A stretch of 64,000 nt of DNA from Hydrangea macrophylla (lineage: Eukaryota; Streptophyta; Magnoliopsida; Cornales; Hydrangeaceae): positions 113,391,251-113,455,250 of the forward strand of contig CM066984.1 of NCBI GenBank assembly GCA_033977485.1, given 5' to 3'. The notes below the pieces were generated by a model that was given only the letters and a program-made list of their open reading frames with translations, was not told the origin of the DNA and ran no database searches. Below are positions 57,937 through 64,000 of this stretch, one piece after another. Numbering within the stretch: the stretch's first letter is position 1; each line of letters begins with the position of its first letter. A program made the position numbers and the translations under genes.

Positions 57937-60900
57937 TGGTATAAAGATATCCCTTAATCCCAACTTGCTTAACACATCATGAAACTGTCCAGAACCAACT
58001 CCCTTAGTAAGAGTATCTGCTAGTTGATCACAGCTTTTCATAAACGGAGTGCAGATAGTTTTATTGTTCAGATTCTCTTTGATGAAATGCCTGTCAATCT
58101 CAACGTGCTTAGTCCTGTCATGTTGTACCGGATTGTGTGCAATACTAATAGCAGCCTTACTATCATAATACAACTTCATTGAATCACCAATCTCTAGTTT
58201 CAAGTCTTTCAATAACAACTTGACCCAAAGGAGCTCACATACACCTTGTGTCATGGCTCTAAATTCAGCTTCAGCACTTGATCTAGCTACCACATTTTGT
58301 TTCTTACTCCTCCAACTGACAAGGTTGCCACCCACAAATGTGCAGTATCCTGAAGTAGACCGTCTGTCTGTCACAGAACTGCCCAATCCGCATCAGTGTA
58401 TGCCTCAACTCTGAGATGGCCATGTTTCCCGAAGTATATGCCTTTACCAGGACCAGACTTAAGATACCTCAAGATCCTGTAAACTGCATCCATATGTGAT
58501 TCCCGAGGTGCATGCATGAGGTGACTTACCACACTTACAGCAAAGGCAATATCATGACGTGTATGAGAGAGATAAATGAGCTTCCCAACAAGTCTCTGAT
58601 ATCTCCCTCTGTCAACCATTACTCCACTGCTATCATCACTTAGTTTTTGGTTGAACTCAATAGGAGTATCACATACCCTACTTCCAAGCATCCCAGTCTC
58701 ACTTAGGAGATCAAGAACATACTTCCTTTGAGAGATGAAGATCCCATGTTTAGACCTCGCAACTTCAATCCCAAGAAAGTATTTCAGTTCTCCTAGATCT
58801 TTTATTTCAAACTCCGTTGCCATATATCCCTTGAGACGTTGCATTTCCTCTGGGCCATCACCTGTGAGGGCAATATCATCCACGTATACAATAAGTGTTG
58901 AAACCTTACCCTACAAGGAGTGTTTGATGAATAAGGTGTGGTCAGCTTGGCTTTGTCTAAAGCCATGTCTGCACATCGCCTGGGTGAATCTCTCAAACCA
59001 TGCCCTTGGAGATTGCTTAAGGCCATACAAGGCCTTTTTTAACCTGCACACCTTTCCTTCCGTTTTGTGGTTCTCAAATCCAAGAGGAAGGTCCATATAC
59101 ACCTCTTCTTCCAAGTCCCCATGCAAAAATGCATTTTTAACGTAAAATTGGTAAAGTGGTCATTCCCGGTTAGTTGCTAGGGGCAAAAGGATCCTGACAT
59201 AATTCATCTTAGCCACCGGTGCAAATGTCTCCTAATAATCCACCCCATAAGTCTGGGTGAATCCTTTAGCAACAAGGCGAGCTTTAAACCTCTCAACGGA
59301 GCCATCTGCTCTATGCTTCACTGTATACACCCACTTGCATCCCACAGTTCTTCTGCCCATAGGTAACTTAGTCAACTCCTAAGTACCATTCTTGTGAAGA
59401 GCATTCATCTCCTCATCCATGGCATGTTTCCACTTGGGGTCATTGAGAGCATCCTGAACATGATTAGGTACAACAATAGAGGCAATACTCGAAAGCAAGA
59501 CACGGTAAGCAGGAGATAGGTGAGAGTAGGACACAAAATTTGAAATAGGGTATTGAGTACAAGATCTAACACCCTTACAGAAAGCGATAGGAACATCAAG
59601 ATCACTATACTCAACTGGTAAAGAGTTATTTAAATTACTTAAATCACAATCAAGGTCAGTTGGAGCCTCGCCAGTTGGAGTAGATGGCAGTAGAGGAATA
59701 GGAGTATTGGTCTCAGCTTCTTTGCTTCTTCTCTTACTCCATGTATCCTTCGAGTAAACCAACAATTCATTTTCCTTTGGCAATCCTTGTTTAGGAGTAC
59801 TAGGCTCTACTTCCATCACTTCCTCTACCTCCACATTTTCAGTTTCCGTTTCTTTCTGGGGTAACACACCAATGGGAATAATAGGAATTTCCGGTAAAGT
59901 ACCAAGAATCTCTTCACTTTGCTTCTCCCCCTGAAGAGGTGTCTTGGAATTCCCAAAAAAAAGGAACAGACTCATAAAATGTGACATCCATAGACACATG
60001 CCACTTCCTAGACTCGGGATGATAACATTTGTAGCTTTTCTGGGTAGGCGAGTATCCCACAAAGACACACTTAAGAGCCCGAGAATCTAACTTACCACGA
60101 GTAGGAGAGTGATTGTGTACAAAACAGACACACCCAAAGACCCGGGGAGGAATAGAGAAAAGAGAAGACAAAGACCCGGATAAAAGTTCAATGGGAGCCC
60201 TTTTTTTGAGAACCCGAGTAGACAGTCTATTAATGAGATATGTAGCCATAAGGACCGCATCACCCCAATAGGATTTGGGAGCATTAGCCGTGAAAAACAT
60301 AGAACGAGCAACATTAATTAAGTGACGATTCTTGCGTTCTGCTACCCCATTTTGTTGTGGGGTGTCAGTGCAAGACGTCTGATGAATAATACCTTTTGAA
60401 GGAAAAAAATCTCCTAGACCCGAATCTATGTACTCTCCCCCTCGATCAGAACGGAGTATCTTAATCCCCTTTCCAAATTGAGTCAACACCATTTGGTAGA
60501 AGTTTTTGAAAATGGAAACAACTTCATTTTTGTTTTTCATCAGGTAAATCTAAGTGGTACGCGAATAATCATCAACATAGCTAACAAACCAACGATAACC
60601 TTTTAAAGACAAAATACGAGAGGGACCCCATACATCAAAATGAATCAAGGTGAAAGGAGCTAAAATTTTATTAATACTCGGTGCAAAAGATGCTCGGTGA
60701 TGTTTTCCCAGTTCACATGACTCACATAAATACTCTGAAACATCATTATTAACAAGTAAAGACGGAAATAAGTGCTTAAGTAAATAAAATGAGGGTAGCC
60801 TAATCTCTTATGCCATAGCCAAATGTCAGCAAACTTATTCTCAGAAACTATAGTGTGATGCGCTCCTTTGGTTTCAACATCCAACAGGTAAAGACCATGC

Positions 60901-62388
60901 TCCTCTCTACCACTGCCAATCGTCCTCCGTGTGATGAGGTCCTGAAAAACACAATGTGAAGGGAAAAAGGTTACACTACAATTAAGATCCCGAGTGATAC
61001 GACTAATAGATAAAAGGTTAGAAGTGAAACTCGGAACATGCAATACAGAAGATAGGGGTAGAGATGGAGTGGCATGGATGACACCCTTTCCTCAAACAGA
61101 AGAAAAGGTGCCATCGGTGATACGAATTTTCTCTTGATCTGAAGGAGTATACACAGAAAACAAATCGGATGAACTAAACAAATGGTCTGAAGCACCAGAA
61201 TCAATAATCCAAGGGAGCGATGAGTGAGACAAACATGTCGTGGCAGAGTGTACTAAGTTACCTGTCTAGGCAAATGAGGTGGAAGCACCTGTGGGAGTAG
61301 ATAGAGAGCGGCGAGTCATCAGGCTGCGAAGAGCATCTAAACCCCTTAAAGCATCCTCATACTCCGTGGTAGATAAAGAGGCTGATGGGGGTATCCCAGG
61401 CTGAGCTGTGGATCCAGAGCTTGTAACATCAATAACCTCAGTATGGTGAGCACGAGATTGCCCTCCACGGCCGCCACGTCCTCCACAACCGCCAGAGCGA
61501 CCTCCACGTGTCCCAGGTGGACGACCATGAAGACCCTAACAAGCAACTCTAACATGTCCACGACGATTGCAATAATCACACCATTTCTGCGATTTCTCAA
61601 AAGAATCAGACCCACTCAGAGAAGGTGTACCACGAGGCTACGGAAGACCCTCTGAAGAGGATGGGACAGAAACAAGGGCAGAGCGACCCGTAGAGGTAAC
61701 CGGAAGCATAGCAGAACGGTGACTCTCCTCGTTCTGAACAAACACAAAGGCTTCCTGAAGAGTGGGAAGAGTATCCATCCCAAGTACCCTACTACAAACA
61801 GAATCGTACACAGAATTAAGCCCCTGAAGGAACTTGAATACTGTTGCTTCTCTAGAAGTTTCTGATACCCAATAACGTTCTAAGGACAAGCCAGATGATA
61901 GTCCTGAAGATGATCAACACGTTTCCACTGGGTAGTGAGAAAAGTGTAGTACTGAATAACAGTCATAATCCCCTGCTCTAAGCTATCGATTACCCTAGAC
62001 AGCTCAAACTCCTGAGCATAATTTCCCTTACGGGAGTAGGTGTGAGCAATGGTATCCCAAATATCGCGGGCTGTAGTCATGCTCAGAAAACCTTCACCAA
62101 TTTCGGGTACCATAGAATGAATTAGCCATGCTCTAACAAGAGCATTCTCAACCTTCCACTTAGCAAAAGTAGTATCGGCAACATTCGGTGCTTGAATAGT
62201 CCCATCAATATATCCCTCCTTCGCTTTCCCTTCCAAGTAGAGAAGAACAGACTGTGACCAAGGAACATAATTTTGGCCGTTGAACAAAGAGGTCGTGATT
62301 TTAGAGTTAGGTTGTTCTGTGGAGCAACTAACTGGCTCATCTGAGGCTGTTGAGCATCTCCGAGTGACGTAATTTTATCATCTACCAT
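57931..62388 (-). pseudogene. Ty1/copia gag-pol (Ale/Retrofit-like), multiply broken
   Basis: In sense order: gag (start 62388, MVDDKITSLGDAQQ; NYVPWSQSVLLYLEGK core), zinc knuckle CDYCNRRGHVRVAC (about 61545-61590), protease WIIDSGASDHLF (about 61200), the GAG-pre-integrase region, integrase with HFDVWGP, LRSDRGGEY and NGVAERKNRH (about 60660-60300), reverse transcriptase with YVDD (about 58880) and RNase H ending at 57931 (DSKAAISIAHNPVQHDRTKH). Domain order protease-integrase-RT marks Ty1/copia. The frame is broken by frameshifts in gag (about 62300, 61885), in the integrase zinc-binding region (about 60720) and in RNase H (about 58380, one base lost), and by in-frame stops in the knuckle, protease, integrase and RT. 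The 5' LTR and primer site are missing beyond about 62430. Confidence 0.92.
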
Positions 62389-62429
62389 GGTGTCAACAAG
62401 TGAAGGAAATACCCACAATAATCACGCTA

Positions 62430-62682
62430 AAAAAAAAAACGATGAAGGTAGGGAGCCAACTCGGGACTTTAAAACATACGGATCTGAGGTCCATAAGAGA
62501 ACCCAAAAAACAACTGAAACTAAACGGCAATCAAAACGAAGGCTTCATAATGATGTGAAGGTGAAAAAGGCTATGTTACACGGACTCTTCAAAGTGTCTG
62601 GAGGACACGGGTATGGATTCCATATCTGACACGGGTACTTTGTCTTTCTTGTCTGAAAATTACACTAAACTACACTAGAAGG
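62430..62682. other. Spacer between two copia elements
   Basis: No LTR of Copia-1 and no gene is seen here. The 80-codon + frame at 62387-62629 crosses the gag start antisense and has no known domain. Confidence 0.5.
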
Positions 62683-62833
62683 TGTTGAATATCATTACAC
62701 AATATTATTGAAGGCTTAATCTCACAACTGTGAGACCTCTTTATTTATAATAACAAGAGAACAAGTAATTACACACAAGTCCCTATACTAATCATAAAAT
62801 AAATAAAACATTTATAACTAATGAAACTCAACA
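62683..62833 (-). repeat. 3' LTR of Copia-2 (151 bp)
   Basis: Bounded by TGTTGAATATC and GAAACTCAACA, inverse TGTTGA/TCAACA ends. In sense it starts right after the polypurine tract and has a TATAAATAAAG box. Short LTRs fit the Ale/Retrofit lineage. Confidence 0.85.
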
Positions 62834-62846
62834 CTCCCCCTCAAGC
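62834..62846 (-). other. Polypurine tract of Copia-2
   Basis: In sense CTTGAGGGGGAG, immediately before the LTR and overlapping the pol stop. Confidence 0.75.
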
Positions 62847-64000
62847 TGGTGCGAAGATATCTCTCATTCCCAGCTTGCTAAGGATAAAGTGAAACGAACG
62901 ACTTGCTAGACTCTTGGTAAGAACGTCTGCTAGCTGCTCCCCAGACTTGACAAATGGAGTACAAATGCTTCCACAATTTAACTTCTCCTTTATAAAATGT
63001 CTGTCAATCTCCACGCGTTTTGTCCTATCATGTTGGACCGGATTATGAGCAATGCTAATGGCTGATTTACTATCACAGTACAGTTTCATAGAGTCCTTTG
63101 GCCCAAACCCCAGATCAATCAAAACTATCTGAATCCATAATAATTCACATACTCCTTGTGCCATAGCTCTAAACTCGGCCTCTGCACTGGATCTTGCTAC
63201 CACTGCTTGCTTCTTGCTTCTCCATGTGACCAAATTACCTCCCACAAATGTGCAATACCCCGTAGTTGATCTCCTATCCATCACTGAACCTGCCCAATCA
63301 GCGTCGGTGTAGGCTTCAACAAGTGTATGACCATTCTTGGCAAAGAACAGCCCTTTCCCTGGGGCTGACTTAAGATATCTCATAATTCTAAACACAGCAT
63401 CAAGATGGAGTTGTCTAGGAGCATGCATAAATTGACTTACCACACTAACAGCGAAAGCGATATCCGGTCTGGTATGAGCCAAATAGATAAGTTTGCCCAC
63501 TAGTCTCTGGTATCTTCCCTTTTCAACCGGTTCTCCACTGGGATCATCACTGAGCTTTATATTTGGATCCATGGGAGTATCAACTGCTTTACAACCAAGC
63601 AAACCTGTCTCCTTTAGGAGATCCAGGACATACTTACGTTGGGATATAAACAGCCCTTCCTTGCAGCGTGCCACTTCTATTCCAAGAAAATATTTCAAAT
63701 CTCCTAGATCCTTAATTTCAAACTCCTTGGCAAGATAGGTCTTCAACTGTTCCATTTCAACTAAGTCATCGCCTGTGAGAACTATATCGTCTACATAGAC
63801 TATCAAAGCAATCAATTTCCCTTGTGATGAATGCTTGATAAGGAGAGTATGATCGCCTTGGCTTTGTCTGAAACCATATCGTATCATAGCTTGAGAAAAT
63901 CTATCGAACCAGGCTCTAGGAGATTGCTTGAGGCCATATAAGGATTTCTGGAGGCGACATACCTTACCTTGTGTCTTACTGTCCTCAAACCCGGGAGGAA
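62841..64000 (-). CDS. Ty1/copia pol, RT and RNase H part, open to window edge
   Basis: The frame is open from the window end (PPGFEDSKTQGKVCRLQKS) to TGA at 62841, about 385 codons with no stop. It holds the C-terminal part of reverse transcriptase (SLYGLKQSPRAWFDRF, YVDDIVLTGD, FEIKDLGDLKYFLGIEVAR, QRLVGKLIYLAHTRPDIAFAV) and RNase H (AYTDADWAGS, SSAEAEFRAMAQGVCELLW, YCDSKSAISIAHNPVQHDRTKH, ADVLTKSL). These enzymes copy the element RNA into DNA in the particle. It is very similar to Copia-1 but without breaks, so it is the younger or better-kept copy. Gag, protease, integrase and the 5' LTR lie outside the window. The listed start is the window edge, not a real start codon. Confidence 0.93.
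   Translation of the reverse strand, partial: PPGFEDSKTQGKVCRLQKSLYGLKQSPRAWFDRFSQAMIRYGFRQSQGDHTLLIKHSSQGKLIALIVYVDDIVLTGDDLVEMEQLKTYLAKEFEIKDLGDLKYFLGIEVARCKEGLFISQRKYVLDLLKETGLLGCKAVDTPMDPNIKLSDDPSGEPVEKGRYQRLVGKLIYLAHTRPDIAFAVSVVSQFMHAPRQLHLDAVFRIMRYLKSAPGKGLFFAKNGHTLVEAYTDADWAGSVMDRRSTTGYCTFVGGNLVTWRSKKQAVVARSSAEAEFRAMAQGVCELLWIQIVLIDLGFGPKDSMKLYCDSKSAISIAHNPVQHDRTKRVEIDRHFIKEKLNCGSICTPFVKSGEQLADVLTKSLASRSFHFILSKLGMRDIFAPA

Overview
The window looks like eudicot nuclear DNA. The host genes are plant families, one gene has a GT-AG intron, and most of the rest is AT-rich DNA full of microsatellites and plant-type transposable elements. The species cannot be named from the sequence.

Only three host genes are supported, all on the + strand. 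(1) 20132-23576 is a two-exon TMK-type leucine-rich-repeat receptor kinase of 954 residues. (2) 42944-44275 is an intronless PUB20/21-type U-box E3 ligase of 443 residues, with three W-boxes upstream. (3) 50994-52178 is an intronless membrane-anchored SAM-dependent methyltransferase of the At1g29790/ICA type, 394 residues. They are far apart and nothing links them in one pathway.

Region by region: 1-9534 is Ty3/gypsy DNA: an LTR split by a nested 2.17 kb solo LTR, a degenerate gag with no pol, then two further related LTRs in tandem. 9535-20131 is intergenic and holds two non-autonomous hAT elements (12142-13201, 17962-18931), a 2.6 kb solo LTR (13535-16122), two MITEs and a SINE. 23577-30300 holds a MITE nested in a MITE, a third hAT element and many simple repeats. 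30309-33657 is a non-coding LTR retrotransposon with a large palindrome, flanked on both sides by copies of a 0.36 kb segment that may carry a captured exon. 35574-38482 is a third long solo LTR. 38630-42404 is a cluster of MITEs and a PIF/Harbinger-like element. 44276-50146 is AT-rich with degenerate repeats, a second SINE and a 556 bp fold-back element. 54275-55491 may be another LTR. 57773-64000 holds two short-LTR Ty1/copia elements (Ale/Retrofit-like) on the - strand: the first is full of stops and frameshifts, the second is open to the window edge.

The most notable structures are three long solo LTRs with the same internal plan, a MITE family found only inside TA microsatellites, an 88-nt-arm palindrome in the non-coding retrotransposon, and a gag-only gypsy element. 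No host pathway or defence cluster is visible; the novelty is in the mobile DNA.
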